The notes under the pieces are model-generated. The model was not told the DNA's origin and ran no database searches. It worked only from the letters and a program-made list of their open reading frames with translations. Both the position numbers and the translations under genes were made by a program. A stretch of 64,000 nucleotides of DNA from Adineta steineri (Eukaryota; Rotifera; Eurotatoria; Adinetida; Adinetidae), in contig CAJNOI010000087.1 of assembly GCA_905250115.1 (NCBI GenBank), positions 282,174 to 346,173 of the forward strand. Direction: 5' to 3'. This document shows, piece by piece, positions 47,273-60,397 of the stretch (position 1 is the stretch's first letter; each line of letters starts with the position of its first letter).

Positions 47273-48055
47273 CTAATAATTACAACAATAAGATAGATCT
47301 GTTCTAGTTTTTGTTTTCTTCTTCAATAAATCAAGTTCAATTTGTTCCGATGATTTTGTCGGTAGACTTGAATTTCGTTTAGAAAAATTTTCATCCCCAT
47401 CTAAACGTTTCATAACTGTATCTAATAATAATTCAATTGATTCAACAACATTCCTATTTTCTAATGCACTTGTTTCAATATATTGAACATGATACTGTTG
47501 AGCAAATTCAAGTGCACGAATTTTTGTTATAATACGTTCATCTTCTAAATCACATTTATTACCAATAAGTATCATATCAACATTTTCCGAATAAGCATTC
47601 GATTGAATTTCACCTATCCAATTGCGTACATTAAGAAATGATGTTTCACTTGTTACATCAAATACTAGCATAAAACCCATTGCATCACGAAAAAATGATG
47701 TTGTAAGACTACGATATCGTTCTTGACCAGCAGTATCCCTGAAAACAAAACTAGATTTAACATATGGATGAGTTTCCTAAGATTCTTTTTTACCATAGTT
47801 GTAATTGAACATTATATATTTTGTTGGTTTTATTCGATGTATAAAAAATAGTTTTATTACGAATATCAATACCAACAGTAGTTCCTAATTGTTTAGTAAA
47901 TTTTCCATCAACATATTGATTTAGTATACATGTCTAGGAGCAAAAAAAAAGAGTGTCATTGAAAAAACGTCAAGTAAATTTTTTACTTTGCCAACACCTG
48001 AATCCCCAATAGCTAAAAACTTCAAATCAAGATAATTGTCCATTGCACGTGGCAT
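47273..48055 (-). CDS. RAB27: Rab GTPase, RAB27 group
   Basis: Three exons: 48055..47987, 47933..47794 and 47738..47273; 224 aa. All G motifs are present: P-loop GDSGVGK (17-23), [11 protein letters not shown] around switch [13 protein letters not shown] (71-82), NKCD (130-133) and ETSA (158-161). The run [20 protein letters not shown] and then [20 protein letters not shown] is specific to RAB27. The C-terminal CCNY is a CCXX double-prenylation motif. RAB27 controls docking of lysosome-related and dense-core granules through Slp and exophilin effectors; a synaptotagmin-like gene lies about 10 kb away but I infer no operon. The intron after the P-loop lysine is in phase 0. Confidence 0.95.
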
Positions 48056-48240
48056 GTTGACACTCGTAACTTTCGATATTTATGAGTATAGTGTTGTACT
48101 TTTTACATAAATATATATAACGAAAAAAAAACACAAGAATGAAGAAAAAGAAAAAGAACTGTGCAGTGTTGGCAAATAGAAGAATTATTCATTCTTGTAT
48201 TTATTTTTTCTGTCCTATACAATTTCTTTTCGTTTTCTAG
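48056..48240. promoter_or_regulatory. Shared upstream region of RAB27 and eIF4E3
   Basis: Only 185 bp lie between the divergent ATGs. The eIF4E3 ATG is immediately preceded by TTTTCTAG, a good 3' splice site, so its message may start further upstream or receive a spliced leader. Confidence 0.6.
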
Positions 48241-49668
48241 ATGATCGACGGTGGTGATGATAGTGATTATTTGTCAGCTAGCGAAACATTAAATGACGAT
48301 AATTATGTTCCACAAACAGCAGCGAAAATTCGACATACATTATCACTTAATAAAGAAAAAATAGCACCACTTGCTACAGAGTATGAAATGAAAAAAAGAA
48401 TGTTGGCTTATTTTTTTATTTTTCTTCTTCCTATATGTAGATGGACTTTTTGGCTCGATAATCAAAAGTCAAAATTTACAACAAAAGAAGACTATGAAGC
48501 CGGTCTTAAAAAAATATTTTGTGTTAGATATATTGAATATATTATATATATATATATATGAATTATTTATTAATTTAGGTTCAAACTGTTCAAGAATTCT
48601 GGAGTGTTTTTAATAATATTCCAAGTAAGTTAGAAAAAAAAAGAAAGAAGAAGTTTATCGTTAAATTTATTTTTAAGCACCAAGTCGATTACCAAATCGA
48701 GTTAGTTATCATTTGATGCGAAAAAATCGTAAACCACTTTGGGAAGATCAAGAAAATGAAAAGTAAGTATATCATTTACAATACTAGAAATGTGTAGATC
48801 GAAGTTTTTCTCCTGATTTCGACCTAAAAATTTTTCCAGTATTTAGTTCGAATAAACACTGAAAAACTTAAACAAATATTTCCCTTTGATAAGTTTGTTA
48901 ATATACCTGAGTTAACCATAAATTAATGAACGCTAGAAAAAATTTTGCCATACCTGGAATTCACTGAAGATTTACCTTATTGTATAAACATCACTGTATA
49001 GTACGCATCTAAAAGTTCACTCGGATGATTTTCACTAGGCATAAGTCTCTCTATAGTGAACACTCTGTTATTCCCGTTACTGAATGCATCATATATTGTT
49101 CACTCATGCACAGAGTGAATATAATATGTTGTGTGTACATGTTATGATTACAGAAACCGCGGAATAAATATACGAAAAGCCATAGATGGACTATGTATAT
49201 TTAACAAAAAAATACCAGCTAAAGACATACCTCATTTATTGATAACTAATAATATTAAATCATATCCCTAGTTCATTCAGTAGAATAAAGATACTACTCC
49301 TTTATGAGAAATTCTCAGATTTAATTGATGTCTTTTTTTTGTTTAGTGGTGGTATATTTACATATCGTTGCCCGAAAGATAAAACAAATACTGTTTGGCA
49401 AGAATTATGTTTAGCTGCAATTGGTGAACAATTTTCGGAAGATGATAGTGATGATGTTGTTGGTATCAGTGTTCAATCACGTGATGGTATGCAAGATCTT
49501 GTACAAATTTGGAATTCAAATCCGAGTGAAGAAGCTCAAAAAATAATTGATGAAAAAGTTATTAGTCTTTTTCCTAATATATCGTTTCCAATTAAATTCT
49601 ATAAAGCAAATTCATCGCATGCTAATTTTGAAGCTGGCAAACAACAAAAATCGAAATATTCATCATAA
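48241..49668 (+). CDS. EIF4E3: Cap-binding protein eIF4E3 (class III eIF4E)
   Basis: Five exons: 48241..48380, 48441..48522, 48579..48624, 48678..48762 and 49347..49668; 224 aa. After a short acidic N-terminus the fold opens with WTFWLDNQ, then VQTVQEFWSVFNNIP, VSYHLMRKNRKPLWEDQENE, TNTVWQELCLAAIGEQF and LVQIWNSNP, each closest to eIF4E3 rather than eIF4E1 or 4E-HP. Of the two Trp that stack on the cap in eIF4E1, the second (PLWED) is kept but the first is replaced in KSKFTTKEDYE, as expected for class III. In mammals eIF4E3 binds the cap by an atypical mode and competes with eIF4E1. Intron 4 (584 nt) is the only long one. Confidence 0.95.
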
Positions 49669-49768
49669 GAAAACGAGAAAATTTATTTTTGTAACATTTG
49701 TTTGCTTGATTTTCTGCATGGATTTGTAAATTTTCTGGTTTTGATGGGGTTCTTTTTTTTTCTTCTTT

Positions 49769-49805
<37 letters not shown>

Positions 49806-52609
49806 TGGTAATAACTATTATAGATAGTTAGAATTCTATATTTTTCTTTAAAGATAATACTATGAACTTATGTGATCGTTTTAAACAAAAAAAAGGAATG
49901 TTCGTGTTTTTTTCTTTTTTGTATGAAGTAAGAAAAGTTATTCGCTTTAAAAAAAAACATTGTAATCAATCGTAAAATAAAGATTAGTGATAAGTTTAAT
50001 AGCTTTAAATAGTCGTTTTTTCTCTAAGAATTAAAGAGACCATCAAGAGATATGATATGAAACAATGACAGTTATTACACTAGATGATATGATGTCAATC
50101 ATTTTACAGATTTAAAAGTATTGTTTGATTCAGGATGTATGGATAAATTGTAATAGTTGAGAAATTTCAAGCAAAGTTGTAATAACACTGCGCTGTATGA
50201 CATCACATTTTCAATTCAAAAACTGATGTAATAACTGTATTTATTGAGTAAGTCTTCGAAGAACGAATATACTGCATATCTAACTCTTCGACGATAAACA
50301 TTAGGTATTCACATACCAGTGAATATCTTTGCAAACAAGATAAATACATTCGTGATTAGAAATTTCCTCTTTACATTTGACGTAATCAAAAAAAAACCAC
50401 CTTTCCACAACAATAGTCATGTAAATCTAGACGCTGTGAAATTAAAAATTGTCATTTTCTCATAGAACCTTTGGATCAAACTATATTTGAAACCGTTCAT
50501 ACAATCTTTCTGTTTTCCATTCTTTTCACTCATTGATCTCACATAATGATCTCATCGATTTGTTTCGCTCTTTACAACTAGCAAACAAAAAAATATGGTT
50601 TTATGAGGATTAATCTGATAGCTTGTTATTTCCACTACATGCACAAAAATGTTTTTTTAAGCTGTCGTGTTTTTATGCGTTAATAAAAGCTCATGAAAAC
50701 TAGAACGTATTTACACTATAACATTTTGGCAAATCTCAGATAGTTTTCTCTTCTCGTTGTCAATTAAATTCGAAATTTCATTAATAAATAATCATATTAT
50801 AGTCCAATCAATCAAAAACAGATTAATACTTTAATTATTCTAAATATAAATATATTATTAATTAATCTCTAATAAAAAATTTTTTTTTTAATAATTTTAT
50901 ATCGCAGACCCATCGAATATATCAATAACTATTTTTTTATACTCTTTGATTTGTGCCTTAAAGCATTATCCTCTACAATAACAAGTTTAGACGTTTTGTC
51001 AAAAAAACAAAAATTCAATATAAAAAATCAGTACGTCCTGTTTACATAATAAACTGGATACTTAACGCTTCATGTTTCATTTGGAAAATAATGAATAATA
51101 GGAATACTAGGAGAAAAATATTTTTCTTACTGTTACTAATAAATATTAAAAGCGTTAATTATGTTTTCTTTGATTATAATTGGATGGCATGAAAAAGATT
51201 AATACGAACTGTTTAACTTCGGAGAAAAACATTATATTATAGTGTGTTTTATATTCCATAATTTACTGGTTCAATGAACAATATCTAAAAACACTTTCAT
51301 TAGAATAAAAAAAAACATGTGTTTTAAATTTTATACTTTTATAAAAACTCAATTTTGCCTTAAAACAAAATCATTTACAATAGACAACAGAAGAAAATCG
51401 ATCTCCACATCCGAAACAATCATAAATGAAAAAAAAAGAAAGAACTTCTCTAGGAATGGTTTCTTTTGTATAAAACAATGATTTATCAAGTCATAGCACA
51501 CACAATAATATTCTAACCACCCGTGTTCTTCCGATTTTCTTGTTTAAATGCTAATATATATATGTATACATCATATTCACTTGATCATTTTCTTCTAACA
51601 CAACGATCAAAAGAATAGATGTACGATTGTCAAACATTACCAGTTATTGAAATAGTGAATACGAGTATACCTTTTCCTGAATTAACAACATCATCTTCAT
51701 CACGAAGTAAGAGTTTGATCTTTTTTATATTTATATTGATCAAAGTTACAATGATCAACAAAAGCAAATATATTAAGAGCCATTCAAATCTATAGAATTT
51801 TGTGTTTGAAGGGAAGACTAGATTTTCAATTGGCACGTTTAATAAAATTAAATCAGAAGAGTTGCTAATTTGTCTAATTGAATCATAAATAATTTATCTA
51901 CATTATCCAAAAACCTATCGTTTGATGAATTTGTATTTACTATTCATTTGTTCATGTCTATATATAAATATTTATTATGTTTGTTCAAGAGCAAAGCAAA
52001 AAAAAATATAGAAGAAGAAGAAGAAGAATTAATGATGAATACTTGAGAGAAAATTGCAAATCTTTAGTCAGTAATGAGCCTAACAAGACGAAGACTACTT
52101 CGTATTTTAAGCATACATACATGCAATTGTCATGTACTATTAATCGATATATTCATTATTATCATTAACTCTAACAGGCACATTCCGTTAACGAAGTAGA
52201 TCTGTTCTTAGTGGCAGATGTTATTTCTTATCGTAAACTTCTCTTATTTTTTTTTCTTGACGAAAGAAAGAGATATATAGATATGGAGAAAAGGAATAAT
52301 AGAGTTCTTACTGTCGTTTTCTCATAAACAACGATCTATTTCTTCATCTCTCTTTCAGTTCTGATTCTTTCTTTCTTCTTATTCTAACAACCATCTTCAC
52401 TTTTTTTTTATCTTGATTGTGTCTTCTTTTTTCTTAATATTTTTGATTAGTAGTTCGACATTGTTACGAATAACATAGAAGCATATTAAAATGGCCCTAG
52501 AGCTAACTCTTATTCATTCGTGTTCATTTACTATTATATTTTCACAATCATTAGTAACATTGAGTGAATAACATCTTATACTAAAAAGAAAAAGAAAAAC
52601 ACATACACA
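49669..52609. other. Intergenic before SLC4A11
   Basis: 2.9 kb. It contains a (CT)14 microsatellite at 49775-49802 in the eIF4E3 3' region, many homopolymers and only chance ORFs. The segment just upstream of 52610 is the likely SLC4A11 promoter and 5' UTR. Confidence 0.6.
49775..49802. repeat. CT dinucleotide microsatellite
   Basis: Uninterrupted CT repeat of 14 units downstream of eIF4E3. Confidence 0.95.
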
Positions 52610-55600
52610 ATGCATCGAACAGATTCCTATTTTCGACGTAATCCAGGTGGTAGTAGTTTACGTAGATTTAGTTTTCGTCGTAAACCAACGAAAGAATTTA
52701 TACCTGTACCAACATCAACATGGACATTTAATGATGAAAGTCATGAGTGGCAATTACTTCGAGGTAATATTAGCATTTTTACTTATTAGATTTCTTTTAA
52801 TTATTGGCTGTTATATATAAATACGGATATGATAGAATTATTATCTTCTCATGTTGCTTGAATCTGACATACACGCACATAGATGTTATGTTGTTTTTTT
52901 TCTATAGATTTTGATTTTCTTTTTCTTAGGAATGGTGATAGTAGCTCATTCGAGCATGTTTCCTTTACATTATATGGTCTCGAGCAGATTTGTTAGTTCC
53001 GAGTGAGTTGAGACTGGAATAATATTCTTGTCACGCACTAGCAAACAAAAAAGTATCCTAGTTAATAATATAGAAAAAAAGAATGAATAGAGATATTTGG
53101 AATTTTTCTTCTATTCGAAACAAAAGTGTTGAAAGTCGATCCACATTGTCTATGACGTCAAAGCAAGATTCTATAGAAAAAAAATATGTTGAATCAGAAA
53201 ATTTTTATTATTTTTTTCCGTGATGGATATGAGAGGTGATGCTTTGAATTTGCATCATTTTTTTGTTCATGAAAATGATGTACCATTATTAGAACGTAAG
53301 TTGAAAAAATTCTATAGATTTTAATTCGAACAAATAAAATATGATAATTCAATATGAATAGGCACTCGTTACGATGTCTCAAAGGAAAAATAGTTTTATA
53401 GAAAAAGAAATTGTAAGATTATAATATAATTTGAGAAAAGATATATATTCACAAATCTCACAGGAATTTTATTGAACAATATGCTAATAATTGTTTTATA
53501 TTTTAAATGAATACGCTTCTTTTATTTATATAGAGGATGGTGCTCATATTCAACTTGTTTACAATAAAACTGAAGTAAGCAATTAATAATTAATTGAAAA
53601 ACAATGTAAATCTAATGTTTTATTTTTATAGCATATACCATTAAAAGATTTTGCTGCAGAAATTCGTGGTGGAAAAGATATAAAAGAATTTATTCTTAGT
53701 GCACTTGTACTTCTTGATGTACAAGATACATCAATAGGAGATTTATTAGAAATGATTTTACGACAAATAAAACAAACAAATATACCACATAATGGTGGTG
53801 GAACAACATCACCAACACTGTCAGTATCAAATGCAACGACAACAATGATAAGCAATACGGTTGGCAGTATGAGTGGACATCGAGAAAATTTAAATGTTGA
53901 AGAAATTAAACAGGCTTTGTTTGTAAATGATAGAGGTATATTAAAATATATTCGATTCATTTATTATTATTCTTTATCTTTCTTTAGTCCGAATATTAGC
54001 AAAAACTCTTCAAGCAACAACTGCAACTGAAACAAATTGGACATATGATCAATCATGGTTAGCAATTATGTGTACATCACCATCAATTCTTAAACGACAT
54101 GTTGCTATAGCTCGATTAAAAAATCCATGTAATTTAGGACGTAATTGTCAAGAAGCACGTTTTATTGTTTTTATTCTATCACCGATGAAAGAAAAAGGTA
54201 CAAAAAATTTTCTTGAGACTGGTCGAACATTTGCAACAATATTTGCTGATATTGAATTACGTGCTAAATTATTAAAAGCAGCAACACAACAAGAATTTAT
54301 TTCTATTATTGATGTAAATTAATTATTTCTATTTTATTTCTTTATTAATTTTCTTTTGCTTCATTCAATAGAAACATACAGATCATTTAATGGAACAACA
54401 AACAGCAGTAACACGAACATCTCTACCAGATCCTTTTGATGATATTAATACGAATGCTGAAGTAAGAAGAAACACAAATACAAAATATTATCCTCATTTA
54501 TTTCTTATTTTCTAGACATCCAAAGATCAGATATATTATTGTCCATTACCTTCTGATATTTGTCTAGATTTATCACGACGTTTACCACATTATTTCTCTG
54601 ATTATTATGATAGTAAAAAAAATTTTAAATTAATTTTGTTTTGTATCGTTCAAATATAAATTCATTTAGTTTTTAAAACTGATCGTGGTCCACAAAAAGT
54701 TCTATCAACAGCTGTATTTCTTTATTTTGCTTGTCTTTTACCAAGTATTGCTTTTGGTGTACTAAATTCTCAAGCAACAAAAAATGAAATTAGTAAGCAC
54801 AATAAATATGTTTTCTTGCACAAACAACAAAAAAAAAGAAAGAAAAGCATTTATTTATAAGTAAATAAACCACAAACGGATACGGAAACTACCTATTAGA
54901 AAATGCATAGTTGGAATTCCTGTATGAGATTGTTTTTGTTTACATGATATGATCGTTTTGATAGTTAAGAAAAAGAAAAGTTTGCATGAACCTTAAGCTT
55001 TATATTCGATCCATTAAACAAAATGAAACATTTGTTTTTTTATTCTAGGCGTACCAAAAGCTATAGCATCTCAATGTCTTGGTGGAATATTTTTTTCGAT
55101 CTTTGCTGGTCAACCATTAATTGTTGTTATGACCACAGCACCTTTAACACTCTATGTAAAAGGTTAGGAATTGCTTTAAAAAAATGTCTTATATTAAAAT
55201 AAAATTTTCTATTGAAAAATTAGTTATCTATGCGTTATGTGCTATGTATCAAGTAGATTTTCGTAGTACATATGCATTAGTTGGTTTATGGAATTCATTT
55301 TTTCTTATATTATACGCAATATTTGGTGTATCAAAAGTAATGAAATGGTCAACAAGGTATATTTTCACTTTAAGATTTTATTTAATAAATTCTTTTAATT
55401 CTAGATCAACAGAAGAAATATTTGCTTTATTTGTTTCTATTGCATTTGTAGTTGATGCTAGTTCACATGTTTATAAAAGTAAAAAATCTTATAAGATTAT
55501 ATTTAATTTTTGTATATACGAAATTTAGATTTTTCATCCACATATTCAACTGTTGTATGTAAACAACATGATGAATATTGGGGAAAACGAAAACATAATA

Positions 55601-56996
55601 CAAGTACAATAATAAATGTAACAGAAGAATTTTTACAAGGTATAATAAAAATAATTAATTGTAAAAAAAATTATTTTGTTTTGTTTTTCAAGAACCTTGT
55701 TCAAGAGATTCAAGTTTACTTTATCTTTTATTAACACTTGGAACTGTATGGCTTGGAACATTTCTATATAAATTTAAGCAAACACCATATTTAACATCTG
55801 CTAAACGTGAATTATTAACTGATTATGCTTTACCAGTTTCAGTTATAATCATGTCATTAGTTGGTAGTATATTATTTAGTCAAATAAAACGTAAATAAAA
55901 ACAATTTGAAATATTAAGAGATTTAAAAAAATATTTTTTTATAGTTCCATCATTTGGTGTTGATTCTCTTCATTTATTCGATATGGTTCAATTTAAATCC
56001 GTTAATATGAAACAAATTATTGGAACAGGAGTTTTAGGATTTTCATTATCATTATTAATGTTTCTTGTATGTTATTTAAATGGCATATTTTTTTTTCTAT
56101 AGACAAAATGTTTTTTTGTTTCTAGGATCAAAATATTGCAGGTGCAATTGTTAATTCTCCAGCAAATAAGTTTGTATTCAATTTAATTATTTCTTTTTTT
56201 TCTATTTATATCATTTATATAGATTAAAAAAAGGCAAAGCTTTCCATGTCGATCTATTCGTTATAGCAATTCTTAATGGTTGGCTTTCATTATTCGGATT
56301 AACATGGATGCATGGTTAGTTAAATTTTATATAGTTAATTGATGATATTATTATCTTTTTCCGGTTTAGGAGCTCTACCACTTTCTCCTTTACACGTTAA
56401 AGCACTAGCTGATACAGAAGAACGTGTAGAACAAGGTCATATTCAATCAGTGTATGAAAATTAAATTATTTTCTAAGATAGATTTAAATTAAATCGTTTT
56501 TCTCTATTTTATTCTAGTATTGTTAAAGTACGTGAAACACGTTTAACAGTATTAATATCTCATATATTTATTGGTATGTCATTATTAATGCATCGTGTAT
56601 TAACACAAATTCCAATGCCAGTATTAGATGGGTTATTTCTTTATTTGGCATTAACATCACTTGATGGAAATCAATTTTTTGAACGTGTTACACTTTTTTT
56701 TACTGAACAAGTAAATTTTTTTGTATATATCAAGTTCTTTATTTTATTTGTTTATTATTTAGGCTGCTTATCCACCAAATCATTATATTCGACAAGTTCC
56801 ACAACGTAAAATTCATTTATTTACATTCTTACAATTAATTCAACTATTAATTTTATGTATTTTGGGTTTTTTACCAATACTTTATACAAAATTAATTTTG
56901 CCCATATGGTTGGTTTTTATGGTTGGTTTTCGATATCGAATATTACCAAAAATAATTGCAACAAAATATTTACGAGCATTAGATCAACGTTTATAA
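52610..56996 (+). CDS. SLC4A11: SLC4A11-type transporter (SLC4 family)
   Basis: Nineteen exons, all in phase: 52610..52763, 53236..53295, 53534..53574, 53632..53935, 53988..54313, 54372..54461, 54516..54612, 54670..54792, 55049..55162, 55224..55356, 55405..55478, 55529..55639, 55693..55890, 55945..56066, 56126..56169, 56223..56314, 56370..56451, 56518..56710 and 56763..56996; 863 aa. The cytosolic N-domain has [20 protein letters not shown] and the SLC4A11-like [18 protein letters not shown]. The membrane domain includes [87 protein letters not shown] and [20 protein letters not shown], matching human SLC4A11 closely. SLC4A11 is a plasma-membrane NH3/H+/OH- and water pathway once described as a borate transporter. 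An NXT-rich loop between exons 12 and 13 fits the glycosylated extracellular loop. Exon 2 was placed by homology ([10 protein letters not shown]); its acceptor at 53234-53235 is the least certain junction. Confidence 0.94.
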
Positions 56997-57314
56997 ATTT
57001 TGTTTTACTATCATCATCATCATCTTCTTTCTAGTCGCTTATGAACAAAAAATATTTTTTTATTATGCGTGCAAAAACAAAATCATTTATTGAAATAAAT
57101 ATATTTAGAAAATCTAAAAAAACAAATTATAAATGAAGATTAAATTTTCATATCATATGACAGTTTGTTATTATACATTTGATTAAATCTTGTCTTGACA
57201 AGTAAAATAGAGTTACATTTCATTTTACATCAGTGTAATGTGATATAAACTACTAGAAGGGTTGATCGGTGGTAGTGTCCTGCAACCCGGCCCCGTTCGA
57301 TAAACTTTTTTTAG

Positions 57315-57600
57315 ACCCGTACCCGAAGTCAGGTCCGGATCCAAGTCAGACCCAATCTTGATGAGCACTAGCCTGAACTCGAGCTGTACTTTTAGATTCT
57401 CAGTAAATTTTTCTACTTGAAATCTGATAGTTGCTTCGAAAATAATTTTGTTGTTGTTTTTTCTATTATTTCTATAAATAAATTCAAGACTTTCTGAATA
57501 AAAATTTAAAGAAACTCAAAAAAAAATATTATATTGATAACATATTTCTTTCGATCTGGGTCCGGTCAGTAAAAGCTTCGGTACCCGGACCCGGACCCGA
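57315..57600. mobile_element. GC-rich inverted-repeat element
   Basis: Left arm ACCCGTACCCGAAGTCAGGT (from 57315) pairs imperfectly with the right region TCCGGTCAGTAAAAGCTTCG then GTACCCGGACCCGGACCCGA (ending 57600). The AT-rich centre is non-coding. The CCCGGACCCGGACCCG run stands out in a genome this AT-rich. Likely a MITE, but ends and target duplication are not resolved. Confidence 0.5.
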
Positions 57601-57717
57601 TGGGCCCCACTTCGAGTACCGGATATTAAAAAAATTTCGGTCCAAGTGTGCGTATGATTACATACTCGATGTTTAAAGAAGTCATCATGTTTGTAAAAGT
57701 ATCTACTAGTAGAGGTG

Positions 57718-57829
57718 TAAGTCGTGCGTCTGAGCAGCCGCCGGTGGTATTCGAAATTATCAACCCGTCGCCGCTGTGTATCCTTGGAATATCAAGTTTG
57801 CGGCGCAACTAATTACCCTACCGGCTTAC
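57718..57829. mobile_element. Small GC-rich TIR element
   Basis: Left end AGAGGTGTAAGTCG and right end CCGGCTTACGCCTTT are inverted repeats with mismatches; the interior holds GCCGCCGGTGG and GCGGCGCAAC. The AGAGGTG start resembles the 122-bp element at 46999-47120, so the two may be related. Boundaries are approximate. Confidence 0.5.
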
Positions 57830-58673
57830 GCCTTTATCTGCCGGTGGTCTGAGCGTAAAAACATGCATGGCTCTAATCAATGGTAGCCTAAAATTTGATT
57901 TATCTGTTGGCAGCAACTAGAAAATTTCAAAATGGATATTCTTTGTACCATGAACTAAAGAAGTTTTGAATGAAGAATAATATAGACAATCAGAAAGTTT
58001 GGGTAGAAATTCAGTTAATCAACGATAGAAGAAAAGCAAAATAAATTTTTATATAATAGCAGCTGTTAATATTCTCAACAATCTTGATTTAGTAGTAGTA
58101 ATGACGTCAACTGAGAAAATTTTCAAAGGAATCGACTCACATGATCACTTGACTTACGTCTCTACAAACCACTATTCATACAAAGTTGGTCATTGTGACG
58201 AAATGAATCATTATTATTGATAAAAACTTTTACAAAAGATAAGATGATGACAGAAAGAGTAGGAGGTTTCTGTTATTTAGAAGATTTTAAATCTTCTTGT
58301 CATATGAGTCATAAATTATAATTCGATGGTATGCAAGTTATCAAAAACAGAACTTTTTTTTTATATAAAGCATAATAATATTTTTTATTCATCAAATAAT
58401 ACTAATACGTACATATCTATTTTTAAGCTAAACTATTTTTTCTTTCTTAATCTTAAAAATTAATTGATATAATCAACGAAAGAAACCGAATTTTTACTGA
58501 TAGCCATCGTGTTTTTTTTTCGGTAACTAAATCTGCTAATACAACAAAAAAAACAAAATTGAACGTTAATGGCAGAAAAAAAACCAAGTTTACATATATA
58601 GGTTTGAAAGCAAGGGACGTAAGTAAAGAAAAAGTATTTACAAAAAAAAAAGAAAAAAAGAAAAATATCAATG

Positions 58674-60397
58674 TTAATTAACACTAATTGCTGGTGGTAT
58701 TTGACGATCTGGTAAAACTTGACGATGAAGATATTCATATTGACGACGTGTTTCATCAATCTTAAATTAAATAGAAATAAATTTTTTCTTTTTCAAAAAA
58801 AACCAAATAGAAATTTACTTGTTGTTTAAATACTCGTTTTTGTTCTTCTAATTCATATTTAACACGTTTAAGTTCGTCAACTTCATCCAATAAGGAGTCA
58901 ACACTATTTGCTTTACGTTTTCGGCAATTTTGTGCAGCAACCTAAATATTACATAGAGGTTTTTTTCTTGTTATTTTGCATAAAATAAATAATAGTACTT
59001 TGTTTTTTCCACGACGACGAATATCTTTAATGATATGCATTTGTTCTGAACTTAAATGACTTAAACGAAGTAAATGAAGATTGTATTCTTCAGTACTTGA
59101 CTGAGATATATCATATAAAGTTAATGGAATATTATGTTGACGTAGAGCATCTTCATCTTGTTGTCCTTGATTACTTGAACGTGCGCTTGAACGACGTACC
59201 ATCATCATATGTGACATTGAACTATCATCTGGGTCAATCTAAATAATACGAAATAAATAAATCATTGTTTTTTTCTTAAAAATTATTTTCATACTTTTTC
59301 TAGTTTTGTTTCAATAAATGTTATATCACTATCATTCTAAAAAAGATAAAATAAATTAACGATTATTATTTAATATGAATTTTATTAATATACTGTTAAT
59401 GAAGAATATAATCGATGCTGACGATTATTACTATTGCTATTCATTGAATAATCATCATCGATTGAAACATTCAAAGAATTGATTAATACAGATTCATTAC
59501 TATTTTCATTTGATGATGAACCTGCGGTTAAGATTGGATAGGATTCATTTTCACTTATAAATTGATTTGATAAAATTGTATCAGTAAACATGATACTATC
59601 ACTAGTGTCGTCTAAATTAATTATACTTGAAAGCCAATCTGAATCACTTTGTTCATCGGTATTTTCAAGTAATGTAAGAGGTAGATTTTCAAGTAATAAT
59701 TCACTATTACTACTAGTTGTTGTTGCTGGTAATATTTGATTTGACGACGATTGAATGTTAGATAAATATTCTTCGATCCATTTCTACAAAAATGAAAAAT
59801 TGCAATGTCATTATTATACGAAAATATTATTCAATAAAGAATGACAAAATAAATAACTTACATCGTTTGATGGCGAAAGTGTAGTATCTGATACCAAAGC
59901 TGTTTGACGAAAGATTTTCTCGCCTGAAAATAAAGAATAAGTAAGATCAATATTGACTTTAATGACAATGATAAGAATATTTTCATGCTTATAAAATGAA
60001 AAAAGAAAATTATTTTACTATTTAAGATTCTCATTTTTTTCAAATTTTCAAACATTCAATATTTTATAACTCGAAAAAAGTGGGTCATTTTATACTCCAA
60101 AAAAAATGTTTTATCAGTCAAATAAGTTATTTTTATCTATTTACCAGTTTCAGGATCTATATCATAATCATCACTTGACATAGCTGAATCTTCCTCATCA
60201 GTTGTTAATTTTTTTCCATTATTTGAAAATTGTAATTCTGCTGAATAAGCTGTAAAATCAATTGTTTTTTCTTTTCCAAAATAATCATTAATTGAAGCAT
60301 CAATATCTTTATTTAAATCTATCCATTTCTGTGGACGGACACCTAATTCATCCATATCAATGGAGAATAGGAGATCTGGTTCATACATTAAATCCAT
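58674..60397 (-). CDS. NFE2L: CNC-bZIP transcription factor, NRF2-like with KEAP1-binding motif
   Basis: Seven exons: 60397..60145, 59923..59862, 59783..59394, 59336..59295, 59238..58999, 58941..58819 and 58760..58674; 398 aa. The N-terminus resembles the Neh2 domain: a DELG at 16-19 (in SIDMDELGV) in the place of NRF2's DLG, and DPETGEKI with ETGE at 83-86. The first intron cuts the glycine codon of that motif. The middle is acidic and Ser/Asn-rich. The CNC and bZIP regions are unmistakable: LSSEQMHIIKDIRRRGKNK, VAAQNCRKRK (basic region about 324-345) and a leucine zipper SLLDEVDELKRVKYELEEQ. Such factors dimerise with small Mafs and drive antioxidant and xenobiotic genes; KEAP1 marks them for degradation via ETGE. 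At 398 aa it is shorter than human NRF2 (605 aa). Confidence 0.94.

Larger units (their letters stand above)
56997..58673. other. Convergent spacer with two GC-rich palindromic elements
   Basis: 1.7 kb between the 3' ends of SLC4A11 and the CNC-bZIP gene. A GC-rich inverted repeat occupies about 57315-57600 and another about 57718-57829. The remainder is AT-rich with no gene. Confidence 0.6.

Noticed and set aside
51630-52168. Two ORFs of 63-68 codons before SLC4A11
   Set aside because: No motif, composition as surrounding non-coding DNA; tested as SLC4A11 5' exons but without homology.
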